Origin: DASQZT01 sp963728965
GTDB lineage: Bacteria; Acidobacteriota; Terriglobia; Bryobacterales; Bryobacteraceae
DNA: 64,000 nucleotides
Direction: 5' to 3'
Assembly: GCA_963728965.1 (NCBI GenBank)
Contig: CAVSMH010000008.1
Coordinates: 372,001-436,000 of the forward strand
Made by a program: the position numbers and the translations under genes. The notes beneath the pieces are model-generated. The model did no database searches. It saw only the letters and a list, made by a program, of their open reading frames with translations, and was not told the origin of the DNA. Shown here piece by piece: positions 1 through 8,571 of the stretch (positions are counted from its first letter, which is position 1; every line of letters begins with the position of its first letter).

Positions 1-564
1 TGGCTGCGAAGGTCGAGCTCGTTTTTCTGATGTTCATGTCTGGATCTCCTTCTGCCCCTGTCCGGGGCCGTTTACGCTTTACTCCTACATGCAGGAACCA
101 GCGGGAAAAGGGGACAAGGCGAATGATTCCAGACCGGCGATCAGAAGCGAGAACTGCTGGTTCGAAACGGCAACTCCTCGCAGCCGTTCTCAGACCCTGC
201 GCACGACGAACGCCGCACACTCCCGGCGCGGCTGTGGATCACCTTGCCCAGCAATGTCCCGCTGCGTGTCAGCAAATCGTTGTATATCGGCCTCCCGGTC
301 CATCTCCGCCGTCCCATTCGTCACATCGTGATCGAAGGCGTGCGGCTTTCATCTATGGCCATCAGCAGGATGTTCGGCTCGGCGATTGCTCCCGGGCGGA
401 TTTTCTGGATTGTGGCACCTTCCTGGTATATACTTGCCGACACTGGGGAGTGGAACCATGGGCGTGGTTGTTCCACTGGCGCCCGGCCGAACGCCGGGCA
501 CCATCACCGGGGAAGGGAAAGACGGGATTTCGCCCGGATCGCCGGGGCGCAAAAGGAGGCCAGG
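1..564. other. Left-edge region without a convincing gene
   Basis: Frames open here on both strands, but none has a good ribosome binding site, recognisable domain or coherent codon use. The reading frame of the LarA-like gene stays open upstream to about 244, but its residues look non-coding. A TATACT hexamer at 429-434 could be a -10 element for the LarA-like gene at 565. No matching -35 is visible, so this is only a suggestion. Confidence 0.5.
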
Positions 565-1944
565 ATGCCAGACATTACTCGCCGGACGCTTCTCGGCAGC
601 GTGCCGCTGATCGGCACGAGCATGGCCCAAACTCCGTTCCAGGTGAAAACCGTCTCGCGGATCAAGGGCGCTCCGAAATCGGTCGCCATTCCGACACACG
701 AGTTCGCCGGGCCGAACGGTGCCCGGTGGGTCGAAGAGCGGCTGGATTTTCCGCCCGCCTGGGACGTACACGTGATGGAGATGGCGGGCCACGACCTGCC
801 CGCCCTCAGCCGTTCGCAGATCGCCGCGCAGGCGGGCACGCCGGTCGGCGGCAAATCGCTGCGGGAACTGGCCGAGGGAAAGAAAACCGTCGCCATCAGC
901 TTCGACGACCTCACGCGCACCACGCCGGCATACGCCGTCACGCCGTGGCTGATGACGGAACTGGCCCGGGCCGGTATCCAGGACGAGAACGTTCTTTTTA
1001 TCGGCTCGTTCGGCACGCATCGCCCGATGACCCAGGCGGAGGTGGGGCGGAAGCTGGGCGCCGACATCGCCGGTAGGTATGCCTGGCTGAACCACGACGT
1101 CTTCGACAACGTCAAAGAAGTGGGCACCACGACTCGCGGCAACCGCGTTCTGCTGAACCAGACATTTCTCGGCGCCGACTTAAAAATCTGCATCAGCGGC
1201 GTCAAAGTGCATCAGGATGCGGGATACGGCGGGGGGGCGAAGGCGATTCTACCGGGACTGGCGGCGCTGCCCACGGTCGAATACAACCACACCCAGATTC
1301 TCACCAAGGTGCGGACCACCGGTCCGGTGAGGATCTTTCACAATGACATGCGTCAGGACATGATCGAGGCCGCCCGCATGGCCAAAGTGGATTACACGAT
1401 TCAGATCCTGTACAACCAGCACCTGCAGCCCACGCGAATCTGGGGAGGCGACATCGTGGACGCGCATCACGCCGCGGTGCGGGTGGCCGCCCACACGTAT
1501 TGCACGCCGACGCTTGCCGATGCCGACATCGTTGTGGCGAACGCGTACCCGCAGAACGCGCAGGCGTATCACGGCGGGCTGTGGATCAATTATTCGGTGC
1601 GCGAGGGCGGCACGGGCGTGCTGGTCGTGCAGCATCCGCTGGGCCTGGACCCGGTGCACTATTTGAACAACCGCCTGGCGGGCCGCGGCGGAGCCACCCA
1701 GTTCGACCTCACGGCGCGGCGCGTGTACGGCACCGGCGGCGGCCCCCGGAAGAAAGTGAACCTGATTGTCTACTCCCAGTACCTGACCCGCAACATGCGC
1801 AACAGCTACCGCGCCGGAACGACCTTCTGCGACCACTGGAACGACGTGATCGCGAAGCTGCGCGAGTGGCACCCGGGCGGTGCGAAGGTGGCGGTGTACC
1901 CCTACGCGGGTATGCAGCATCAGGAGATCGAGCTGGACGGGTAG
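565..1944 (+). CDS. LarA-like (DUF2088, lactate racemase N-terminal fold) Tat-exported protein
   Basis: 459 aa. The start is placed at ATG 565 because AAAGGAGG (552-559) precedes it at good spacing and because it exposes a twin-arginine signal (TRRTLLG, residues 5-11). The motif FDDLTRTTP (113-121), H152 in THRPMT, H177, and a glycine-rich GGGAKAILPG stretch (222-231) match the LarA/DUF2088 superfamily. That family includes the nickel-pincer-cofactor lactate racemase. Classical LarA is cytoplasmic; an exported member is a different branch, so the substrate is unknown. No larB, larC or larE homologues are visible nearby, which argues against calling it a lactate racemase outright. It stands alone, upstream of an unrelated secreted protein. 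Confidence 0.8.
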   Translation: MPDITRRTLLGSVPLIGTSMAQTPFQVKTVSRIKGAPKSVAIPTHEFAGPNGARWVEERLDFPPAWDVHVMEMAGHDLPALSRSQIAAQAGTPVGGKSLRELAEGKKTVAISFDDLTRTTPAYAVTPWLMTELARAGIQDENVLFIGSFGTHRPMTQAEVGRKLGADIAGRYAWLNHDVFDNVKEVGTTTRGNRVLLNQTFLGADLKICISGVKVHQDAGYGGGAKAILPGLAALPTVEYNHTQILTKVRTTGPVRIFHNDMRQDMIEAARMAKVDYTIQILYNQHLQPTRIWGGDIVDAHHAAVRVAAHTYCTPTLADADIVVANAYPQNAQAYHGGLWINYSVREGGTGVLVVQHPLGLDPVHYLNNRLAGRGGATQFDLTARRVYGTGGGPRKKVNLIVYSQYLTRNMRNSYRAGTTFCDHWNDVIAKLREWHPGGAKVAVYPYAGMQHQEIELDG

Positions 1945-2070
1945 CAGGTGCGCCGCGCCGCTCGCTGCCGGAGTTCCCTGGGCTCCGGATTCCACACCTG
2001 TGGCCGCAAGGCACAAATGAAATCCCCACTGGCGTGAGGCACAATAGAAGATCAGGCCATTGAGGAATAC

Positions 2071-3027
2071 GTGAAGACTTCGCCCACTCGCATACTGCCC
2101 TATCTGCTGCTTTCCGTTTCCTGCGTGAACCTGGGTGTGGCCCAGGAGGCGCCGCCGGCCGCATCTCCCGCTGAAAGCCCTGGACAGGAGGCGCCCCCAC
2201 CTCCACAACGCGGGCCCATCCGGCAGGCGCCGCCGCCGCTGCCCCGTGTGCCCGATGTGCGCCAACCCGGCGAGCGCGGTTTCTGGATTGGTCTCACGGG
2301 CTGGTTTCCGCGTCAGAATCCGACCATCGACAAAGGCCGCGGATCGGTGTTCGACGCAGTGTCACGGACCAAGCTGGAGGGCAAGCCGAAAGTGGCCCAG
2401 GGCGCTGAGATCGGTTTTGCGGCCGGCGCCCACAATTCGGTGCGGCTGGTGTATTTCGAGGACCGCGCCACGGGTGCGTTCATCAATGCCACGGATCTCG
2501 GCCTGTGGACGCAACTCTATCCCGCCGGCAATTACGTGCAGACTGATTACCGCATGCAGCATTTCAAGATCTACCTGGACTACCTGACGTGGCCGTTTCC
2601 GGTGGAGCGGCGCAAATTCCGGTTACGTACTTTGTGGGGCGTGCAATATACCAACGTCCGAACCGGTTTCGACCTTCCCCTACTGCCCACCCAGGACGCG
2701 GACGGCAATCCGCTCACCGATTCCAGCGGCAATCCGCTGGACTATTCGACCAACGGCAGCCACTGGTTCATCTCGCCCGATATCGGGATCGGCGTTACGC
2801 AATATCTTTCCGGCCATCTTCGCCTGGAGGCCAACGCATCGGGGTTCGCCATCCCGCGCCACACCACGGTATGGGATGCGGATGGCTCGATCAACGTGCG
2901 CTCGGGCCATTTTGAACTGCGCGTCGGCGCACGGGGTTTTCATTTCAAGACCTCCACGCAGGCGGATTTCTACATGCGGGGCACGCAGGCATCGGCGTTT
3001 GTCGGCCTGCGCTGGTACTCGCACTAG
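2071..3027 (+). CDS. Secreted/outer-membrane protein of unknown function, beta-rich
   Basis: 318 aa from GTG 2071, with GAGGA at 2062-2066 as Shine-Dalgarno. Residues 1-25 form a signal peptide. A proline-rich linker follows to about residue 67, and then a long stretch of alternating hydrophobic/polar residues that ends in an aromatic C-terminus (Trp-Tyr-Ser-His). This pattern suggests an outer-membrane beta-barrel, but no family was recognised. Paired short Asp/Asn-Gly-Asn-Pro-Leu turns occur near residues 210-225. The gene is separated by about 125 bp from the LarA-like gene and is probably transcribed alone. Confidence 0.6.
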   Translation: MKTSPTRILPYLLLSVSCVNLGVAQEAPPAASPAESPGQEAPPPPQRGPIRQAPPPLPRVPDVRQPGERGFWIGLTGWFPRQNPTIDKGRGSVFDAVSRTKLEGKPKVAQGAEIGFAAGAHNSVRLVYFEDRATGAFINATDLGLWTQLYPAGNYVQTDYRMQHFKIYLDYLTWPFPVERRKFRLRTLWGVQYTNVRTGFDLPLLPTQDADGNPLTDSSGNPLDYSTNGSHWFISPDIGIGVTQYLSGHLRLEANASGFAIPRHTTVWDADGSINVRSGHFELRVGARGFHFKTSTQADFYMRGTQASAFVGLRWYSH

Positions 3028-3214
3028 ACGCGCTTTGGTCCGAATCCCGGATTCTGCCCGGCATGCATAAGCAGGCGCCGGCCGCTTCGCCCGGCGGCTT
3101 TCCGTCCCAAGTTCCGGTAACGCGCCGGGACCCCGGTCCCTCTAAAGAGTAGAATGTTAGGTGTTGACACGGGTTTGAAAGCTGATCAAGCTGAAACTGG
3201 AACGGAGTGGTTCT

Positions 3215-4225
3215 ATGAAAGTCGTCTCGATCTTCGTGCTGGCCACAATCCTCGCACTCGTGGCGCTTCCGCTGTCCGCCCAGCCGGTGGTCGCCGCCAA
3301 GTCGGGCACGATCTCCTGGGTTCAGGGCAAAGTCTATCTGGGAGATGACCCGGTAGAGCAATCGCTCACCAGGTTTCCCGATATCAAGGAAAACGTCGTG
3401 CTGCGGACCGAGTTGGGGCGGGCGGAGGTCCTGCTCACTCCGGGAGTGGTGATGCATGTCGGGGAGAACAGCTCCTTCCGCATGATCACCAAGCGTCTCA
3501 TCGACACCCGCCTCGAAATGCTGACCGGATCGGCGGTCATCAGTGCCGTGGACCTGGCCAAAGACACCAGCCTTACCATCGTCTGCAAGGCAGTGCCGGT
3601 GGTCCTCGTCAAAGCCGGGCATTACCGGTTCGACGCCAATACCGGACTCCTGAAGGTGTTCGCCGGTGAGGCCCGGGTGGAAGGGAATGGCGAAACGACC
3701 GAAGTGACCAACGGCAAGATGCTGACCCTCGGCAGTGCCACCGCCAGCCTGGAGAAATTCGACAAAGAGGAGACCGACAGCCTCGACAACTGGGCGCGCC
3801 AGCGCGACCAGCTCATGGCCATGGCGAACGTGTCCACGGCACGGTCGATGTACAACGGCTACACTACTGCCCCAGGCAACATGTGGGGCTGGAATCCGTA
3901 CCTTGGCATCTACACGTTTATCCCCGGTACCGGGCGTTTTTGCGATCCCTACTACGGCTATTGCTATTGGAGTCCGGTGACGGTGGGCCGGGTGTACTAC
4001 CAACCTCCGCCGATGATCTATGGCGGTGGGGGATTCGGGGGCAGCCCGTCGTACCCCACGATGGGTGCCACGCCGCGCGGGTATTCGGGGACGATGGCCT
4101 CATCCGCGGGTTCGGTCGGCGCCAGCGCACCGGCGGCAGCGAGTTCCGGTTCGAGCGCGGCCTCCGCGGGTGCTTCGGGCTCGGTCGGACACGGCGGCGG
4201 CGGCGGAGGCGGCCGAGGCCACTAA
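3215..4225 (+). CDS. Secreted FecR-domain-like protein
   Basis: 336 aa. The start is supported by CGGAG at 3203-3207, seven bases before ATG. Residues 1-22 are a signal peptide cleaved after an AQP-like site. Residues about 30-170 carry the FecR-like pattern of a short SH3-like opening (GTISWVQGKVYL) followed by repeated beta strands (VLRTELGRAEVLL, LLKVFAGEARVEG). The middle is Trp/Tyr/Pro-rich, and the tail after residue 270 is low-complexity Ser/Ala/Gly. In FecR proteins this domain is periplasmic and sigma-linked. Here no sigma factor is adjacent, as is common for the stand-alone secreted versions. A perfect TTGACA lies at 3164-3169, but I see no good -10 at the right spacing. Confidence 0.75.
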   Translation: MKVVSIFVLATILALVALPLSAQPVVAAKSGTISWVQGKVYLGDDPVEQSLTRFPDIKENVVLRTELGRAEVLLTPGVVMHVGENSSFRMITKRLIDTRLEMLTGSAVISAVDLAKDTSLTIVCKAVPVVLVKAGHYRFDANTGLLKVFAGEARVEGNGETTEVTNGKMLTLGSATASLEKFDKEETDSLDNWARQRDQLMAMANVSTARSMYNGYTTAPGNMWGWNPYLGIYTFIPGTGRFCDPYYGYCYWSPVTVGRVYYQPPPMIYGGGGFGGSPSYPTMGATPRGYSGTMASSAGSVGASAPAAASSGSSAASAGASGSVGHGGGGGGGRGH

Positions 4226-4238
4226 GGCCAACGAAGCT

Positions 4239-4688
4239 CTAGACCGGTGCCCGCAGCGGCCGGTATCGCCGGCTGGCGCGGGCGCCGATCAGTTCCGCTA
4301 TCTCTTCCAACAGGTTGGGCAGGTTCTCCGTGTAGACCGAAATCCGGTCCCGGCGCCGATGGCTGCCGGATTTCGACCACGGTTCGCTGGACGTAATCAG
4401 CGCGGTTGCCGGGTGGTAGTCTTTCACCCGGGCATACGCCAGCAGATCGCTGCCGCCGACCCGCCGGGCCAGTGCCGAATCGCTCAACACCAGCTCATAG
4501 CGGCCTTCATCCAGCTTCGACAAGGCCTCTTCCTCGGTTGCTGCCACATCCACGGAATATCCGCCGGCCTGCAGAATGGTCTGCAGGGCCAGCCGGGGCG
4601 CCAGTTCGCCGTGCACCAGGAGCACGCGCGCCAAATCCAGCGCACGCCGGCTCCGGTCGCCGGGAAGTGAACTGCGAAACATGGGCAT
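4239..4688 (-). CDS. Receiver-like (response regulator) single-domain protein
   Basis: 149 aa. The N-terminal two thirds fold like a CheY receiver: an opening strand (ARVLLVHGE), LDEGRYELVLSDS with a candidate phosphoacceptor Asp, and a following ALITSSE strand with the conserved Ser/Thr position. The usual acidic pair after the first strand is replaced by His-Gly-Glu, and no clear Lys strand is seen. Phosphorylation is therefore uncertain and it may be a pseudo-receiver. It converges with the FecR-like gene, ending 13 bp from it. No kinase is adjacent. Confidence 0.6.
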   Translation of the reverse strand: MPMFRSSLPGDRSRRALDLARVLLVHGELAPRLALQTILQAGGYSVDVAATEEEALSKLDEGRYELVLSDSALARRVGGSDLLAYARVKDYHPATALITSSEPWSKSGSHRRRDRISVYTENLPNLLEEIAELIGARASRRYRPLRAPV

Positions 4689-4879
4689 GGTCTAGGATTA
4701 CTTTAACCGATAATCCCCAATCTTGATCCCACAAAATTCCGCCGGTTCAATTCGATACACAGCCTGTTGGGCTAGACGACAGAGACGCCCGGGCACTGTC
4801 GTGAAAGACAATAGCTTCAGACTCGCCTTGTGAATTGAACGGCTTGCGGCCGTAAGGGCTCCGCCGCCCCCGGCTTCCG

Positions 4880-5761
4880 TCAGCGGTCCAGCGTGCCCAT
4901 CCGGCCGGTGCGGAAATCTTCAACAGCCTGCTGTAACTCCTGCTTTGTGTTCATCACGAACGGGCCATAGCGGGCGACCGGCTCGCCGATCGGTTCGCCG
5001 GCAATCAGCAACAGACTCAAGGGCTTATCGCCATTGTTGGCAATTTCAACAGCCGTGCCTCCCCGGTCGAAGACCACTACCTGGGCGTCACGAGCCGGGT
5101 GCCCGGCCAGCGTCCCCTCGCCTGCAATCACGAATGCGAAAGCGTTCTCGGACTGGGGAATATCCTGGGTATGGACCGCCCCCGGCTCGAGAGTCAGGTG
5201 CAAGTACAGAATGGGGATCCGGGTGTCGATGACCCCCTTGGTTCCCAGCGCTTCCCCGGCTACCACCTTGGCGGTAACGGATCCGTCGGCGGTCCGGGCC
5301 ACCGGAATCCGGTCGGACGTAGTGTCCTGGTAGCGCGGCTTGGACATCTTGTCCCGTTTCGGCAGGTTGACCCAAAGCTGGAAACCGTGCAGCCGGCCGC
5401 CGTCGCGGACCAGAGTGGCGCCCGGCATCTCCGAATGCACGAGCCCCGCCCCGGCGGTCATCCATTGCACATCGCCGGGACGCAGCGTGCCGTGATTCCC
5501 CCAGGAGTCGCGATGCTGCATTTCGCCGCTCAGTAGATAGGTGACGGTTTCGAACCCACGGTGCGGATGCGGCGGGAACCCCCGCGCGGTGCCCGGGGCA
5601 AATTCCGTCGGCCCCATCTGATCCAGGAGCAGAAAGGGATCCAAATCGATCAGTTGATTGCCTGGAAAGGCCCTCCGCAATTCCACTCCGTCTCCATCGT
5701 GCGCCTGAGGCGCAGTAAATACTTGGGAAACTCCCCTCAATTGATTCTTCGTGGTCAGCAT
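4880..5761 (-). CDS. Pirin family bicupin protein
   Basis: 293 aa, the usual pirin length. Residues 65-71 (HPHRGFE) and H109/E111 supply the metal-binding His/Glu set of the N-terminal cupin. The second cupin follows in the C-terminal half. Some pirins have quercetin 2,3-dioxygenase activity and others act as redox-linked regulators; the sequence does not decide. The gene is divergent from a MarR regulator, and its start codon overlaps a perfect inverted repeat (5761-5778), so MarR control is very likely. The pirin-MarR pairing resembles electrophile/quinone-responsive loci in other bacteria. Confidence 0.92.
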   Translation of the reverse strand: MLTTKNQLRGVSQVFTAPQAHDGDGVELRRAFPGNQLIDLDPFLLLDQMGPTEFAPGTARGFPPHPHRGFETVTYLLSGEMQHRDSWGNHGTLRPGDVQWMTAGAGLVHSEMPGATLVRDGGRLHGFQLWVNLPKRDKMSKPRYQDTTSDRIPVARTADGSVTAKVVAGEALGTKGVIDTRIPILYLHLTLEPGAVHTQDIPQSENAFAFVIAGEGTLAGHPARDAQVVVFDRGGTAVEIANNGDKPLSLLLIAGEPIGEPVARYGPFVMNTKQELQQAVEDFRTGRMGTLDR

Positions 5762-5778
5762 ATCTTGATCTCAAGATA
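5761..5778. promoter_or_regulatory. Perfect palindromic operator between pirin and marR genes
   Basis: TATCTTGA-TC-TCAAGATA: two perfect 8-bp arms with a 2-bp centre. It covers the pirin start codon base and the -35 region of the marR promoter. Its form resembles the ATCT...AGAT operators of the MhqR/YodB-type quinone sensors. It is the obvious binding site for the adjacent MarR protein, repressing both genes. Confidence 0.8.
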
Positions 5779-5792
5779 ATTGATGCTAAACT
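5765..5792 (+). promoter_or_regulatory. Putative marR promoter overlapping the operator
   Basis: TTGATC (5765-5770) and TAAACT (5787-5792) are separated by 16 bp and lie 19 bp before the GTG start of the MarR gene. The -35 hexamer is inside the palindrome, so a bound repressor would block polymerase and give autoregulation. Confidence 0.5.
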
Positions 5793-5811
5793 ATCAGCGA
5801 GGATTCAAACC

Positions 5812-6252
5812 GTGCCCACCGCCGGCATTCATCTCTGGCTGGTTCTCTGGAAGGCGTACGATACAATGCGCACTCATGCCGAGTGTCACATCCACTCGCT
5901 GGGGATCGGCCTGTCCGATTTCGGCATCCTGGAGACCCTGCTGCATAAGGGGCCCCAACCGGTGAATACGGTCGGCGGCCGTCTCCGGCTCACCAGCGGT
6001 TCGATCACGGCCGCCGTCGATCGGCTGGAACAGAAGGGCCTGGTGGAGCGGCATTCGGATCCGAACGACCGGCGCGCGCGTGTCGTCCACCTCACCGAGG
6101 CCGGGCGCAACCTGATTTCATGCGCGTTCGCCGATCACACCGCCGCGATGGAGCGCGCCGCCTCCGGGTTGGAGCCCGAGGAACGGGATGAAGCTTATCG
6201 CCTGCTGAAGAAGCTGGGGCTCCACGCTCAGGAGCTTTTGGACGAGGGGTAG
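5812..6252 (+). CDS. MarR family transcriptional regulator
   Basis: 146 aa from GTG 5812; GCGAGGA (5797-5803) is a good Shine-Dalgarno. The winged helix is clear: helix-turn-helix around LRLTSGSITAAVDRLEQKGL, then a wing with the family signature DPNDRRARVVHLTEAG (residues about 84-99). MarR proteins bind as dimers to palindromes and are released by small phenolic or oxidising ligands. The 18-bp palindrome immediately upstream is the likely site. The 3' end overlaps the convergent MBL gene by 25 bp. Confidence 0.95.
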   Translation: MPTAGIHLWLVLWKAYDTMRTHAECHIHSLGIGLSDFGILETLLHKGPQPVNTVGGRLRLTSGSITAAVDRLEQKGLVERHSDPNDRRARVVHLTEAGRNLISCAFADHTAAMERAASGLEPEERDEAYRLLKKLGLHAQELLDEG

Positions 6253-7301
6253 CGCAATTCCCGGGCCAGCAGCGCCGTCTTGCGCAGCAGCATCAGCCGC
6301 TCGACAGTGCCGAGGCTGCGGCGCATTCGCATCAGGCGGCGGTACAGAGTGTGAACGTTGATCAGGATCCGTTCCGGATAGTCCCACCGGGCAAAGGGAG
6401 TTGCGCGGAACTGGTCGCTGGTGGCGATGCGAAGCGCCGCCTGAAAGGCCGGACGGCCGCAATCGAAATGGCGCTGCACGGCCGTCCGCAGAAACTGCCA
6501 GTACTGGCGGACGGTCTCGACACCTGCCAGATCGGTGAGGGGGCCGTGCCCGGGAACGACGGTCTCCGCCTTCCAGTCCATCATGTGCTCGCAGGCGCGG
6601 ATCCAGTTGCGCGCCGATCCATCCCAGAGAATCGGGGTGGTGCCGAGGAACAGGATGTCTCCCGCGATCACCAGCCGGTCATCCGGCAGGTACACCACCA
6701 GGTCGCCCGCCGTGTGCGCGGGTCCCAATTCGACGAGGTGGACCTGGCGGCCCCCGACCTCCAGGCGGAGCTTGCCCGAGAAGGTCGAATTCGGCGGCGC
6801 CGCTCGAATCCGCGAGAAATCGAAAGGGCGCAGCATGCCTTCCAGGTACTCGGCGGCGGTGCCCCAGTCCTGGCGGTGAGGAAGCGGGGCATGCGCCAGC
6901 GCCCGGAACACGCGGCAGACCGCTCCCAAGGCCTGCATCTCGCGCGGGGAGTGCCGGGTCATTCGCCGCGCCGCGGTACGCGTGGCGATGATCTCGTCGG
7001 CGCCCGCCAGGCCGTTGCCGAACCAGTGATCGCCGTCGGAGTGGGTGTTCACCACCTGGCGGATGGGTGCTTCCTCCACGACCTCGCGAAAGGCGGCCAG
7101 CATCGCCGCGGTGCGCGGCGGATCCCAAAGCGTGTCCACCAGCAGGGAGCGGCCATGGCCGGCGATCAGCGCCGTGTTGCTTTCGCCCCACCCGCCGTTT
7201 GGCGTGAGCCAGGCAAAAACGCCATCACCGATCCGCTGCCGTCCCGCCGGATAACGGTGAGGAGGGCCCGCAGCGGCCTGGCCGGTGATTGCCAAGTCCA
7301 C
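6228..7301 (-). CDS. MBL-fold metallo-hydrolase
   Basis: 357 aa from a GTG start. The metallo-beta-lactamase fold is marked by NTHSDGDHWFGN (H87, D89, D91, H92). In the common HxHxDH motif the second His is Asp here. AHTAGDLVVYLPDD, IAGDILF and VPGHGP further on supply the remaining metal ligands. The C-terminal third is helical and unassigned. This superfamily hydrolyses thioesters, phosphodiesters or lactams, and the substrate here is unknown. It is convergent with marR and overlaps it by 25 bp. Confidence 0.88.
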   Translation of the reverse strand: MDLAITGQAAAGPPHRYPAGRQRIGDGVFAWLTPNGGWGESNTALIAGHGRSLLVDTLWDPPRTAAMLAAFREVVEEAPIRQVVNTHSDGDHWFGNGLAGADEIIATRTAARRMTRHSPREMQALGAVCRVFRALAHAPLPHRQDWGTAAEYLEGMLRPFDFSRIRAAPPNSTFSGKLRLEVGGRQVHLVELGPAHTAGDLVVYLPDDRLVIAGDILFLGTTPILWDGSARNWIRACEHMMDWKAETVVPGHGPLTDLAGVETVRQYWQFLRTAVQRHFDCGRPAFQAALRIATSDQFRATPFARWDYPERILINVHTLYRRLMRMRRSLGTVERLMLLRKTALLARELRYPSSKSS

Positions 7302-7390
7302 AGTGTAACGGGTTCCGGGGCGGGTGCGTCAGGCATGTTGACCGGTGCGCGCCCGCCGCACCGGCGTAAGATGTAGATGGGAGGCAGCAA

Positions 7391-7855
7391 ATGTTCGGAC
7401 GGATACTGCTCCTGGCGATACCGGTTTCGCTGGCATTGGCCGCCGATAGCCCACAGCCTTCGCATCACCGGATTCACTTCGGCGGGGTGATGATCAGCGC
7501 GGGATACAGCCACTATTCCGGCTATCCGTATTACGGCTACTATCCGCCTTATTCCTATTACGACGATCCCTTCCTGTGGACCCCTTTCTACGCTCCCGGT
7601 TACTTCGGCGGGTTCAATCACCGGCCGGGGCTGGGGGACGTGAAGATCCAGGTGCCGGACCGCGGCGCGACGGTGTATCTGAATGGGGCGTATGCGGGTC
7701 AGCTCTCCGATCTGAAGAATATTTGGCTTCAGCCCGGGGTCTATCACCTGGAAGTGCGCGACAGCCAAAGCCGCCTCACCCAGAAAATCTACGTGCTCAG
7801 CGGCAAGACTTTGAAAATCGCCGCGGAGCGGATGGAGCGGGAGCCCTTGCCATGA
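7391..7855 (+). CDS. Small secreted protein with PEGA-like C-terminal domain
   Basis: 154 aa. It has a signal peptide at residues 1-18 and a strikingly Tyr/Pro/Gly-rich segment at about 38-78. A PEGA-like beta domain follows (VKIQVPDRGATVYLNGAYAG, then LQPGVYHLEV). PEGA domains are extracytoplasmic and usually surface-associated. The gene is preceded by GGGAGG (7379-7384) and overlaps the next gene by ATGA, so the two are translationally coupled. Confidence 0.7.
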   Translation: MFGRILLLAIPVSLALAADSPQPSHHRIHFGGVMISAGYSHYSGYPYYGYYPPYSYYDDPFLWTPFYAPGYFGGFNHRPGLGDVKIQVPDRGATVYLNGAYAGQLSDLKNIWLQPGVYHLEVRDSQSRLTQKIYVLSGKTLKIAAERMEREPLP

Positions 7856-8571
7856 AAGCGTCGATCCTATTGTGCCTGGCCGTGGGACTGGTCGCCGCCC
7901 GCGATAACGGCGGCATCCGCCCGCGCGGCGCGGCTGCGGACTACGCGGCGCACCAGGTTTCGAAAGGCGTCACCGTTGCCGCGTCCGTGATTCCTCCGGA
8001 CCAGGTTTCGAAGCTCTTCGCCACGGACCTGAACAAGGCCGGATACGTGGTGGTGGAGGTGGCAGTCTATCCGGACGCCGGCAACGAAGTGGACGTGCGG
8101 GCGCGCGATTTCCTGATGCGCGCGGGGTCGGACCCGACCACGTTGCGGCCGGTGGGAGCCGACACCATCGCCTCGCGCCTGCACCAGAAGTACACTCCCA
8201 AACAGCCGCCGGCGCCCGGCGATATTACGATTTATCCCACCGCTACGATCGGGTACGAAAGCGGCGGGTACGATCCGGTAACGGGCCAGCGCCGCAGCGG
8301 TGTCTACACCGCTACGGGGGTAGGGGTGGCCGTCGGGCAGCCGCCCGGACCGCAGGCGCCGCCGCCGGCATCCACCGGGCGCGACCGCAGCACCATGGAG
8401 CAGGAACTGACCGACAAGGGACTGCCCGAGGTGAAGACGATGGACGCCGTGGCAGGGTATCTTTATTTCCCCAGGCCGTCTTCGTCAAAGGCCAAACACG
8501 GACCCTACCACATCACGTATTACAGCGATCAGGAGCAGATCCAGCTCGAGGTTCCGCCCCTCAAGAAGTAG
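7852..8571 (+). CDS. Secreted protein of unknown function, coupled to the PEGA-like gene
   Basis: 239 aa; ATG 7852 overlaps the preceding stop (ATGA). It has a signal peptide at residues 1-17, then a compact domain (VTVAASVIPPDQVSKLFATD and VVVEVAVYPDAGNEVDV), a glycine/tyrosine segment and a proline-rich linker. No named family was recognised. Its 3' end overlaps the convergent glycosyltransferase gene by 43 bp. Confidence 0.65.
   Translation: MKASILLCLAVGLVAARDNGGIRPRGAAADYAAHQVSKGVTVAASVIPPDQVSKLFATDLNKAGYVVVEVAVYPDAGNEVDVRARDFLMRAGSDPTTLRPVGADTIASRLHQKYTPKQPPAPGDITIYPTATIGYESGGYDPVTGQRRSGVYTATGVGVAVGQPPGPQAPPPASTGRDRSTMEQELTDKGLPEVKTMDAVAGYLYFPRPSSSKAKHGPYHITYYSDQEQIQLEVPPLKK

Noticed and set aside
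412..434. TGGCAC followed by TGGTA, suggestive of a sigma54 promoter
   Set aside because: The invariant GC at -12 is absent at the required spacing.
30..1076. Plus-strand frame at the left edge overlapping the LarA-like gene
   Set aside because: No ribosome binding site, Arg/Pro-rich residues, out of frame with the recognisable LarA motifs.
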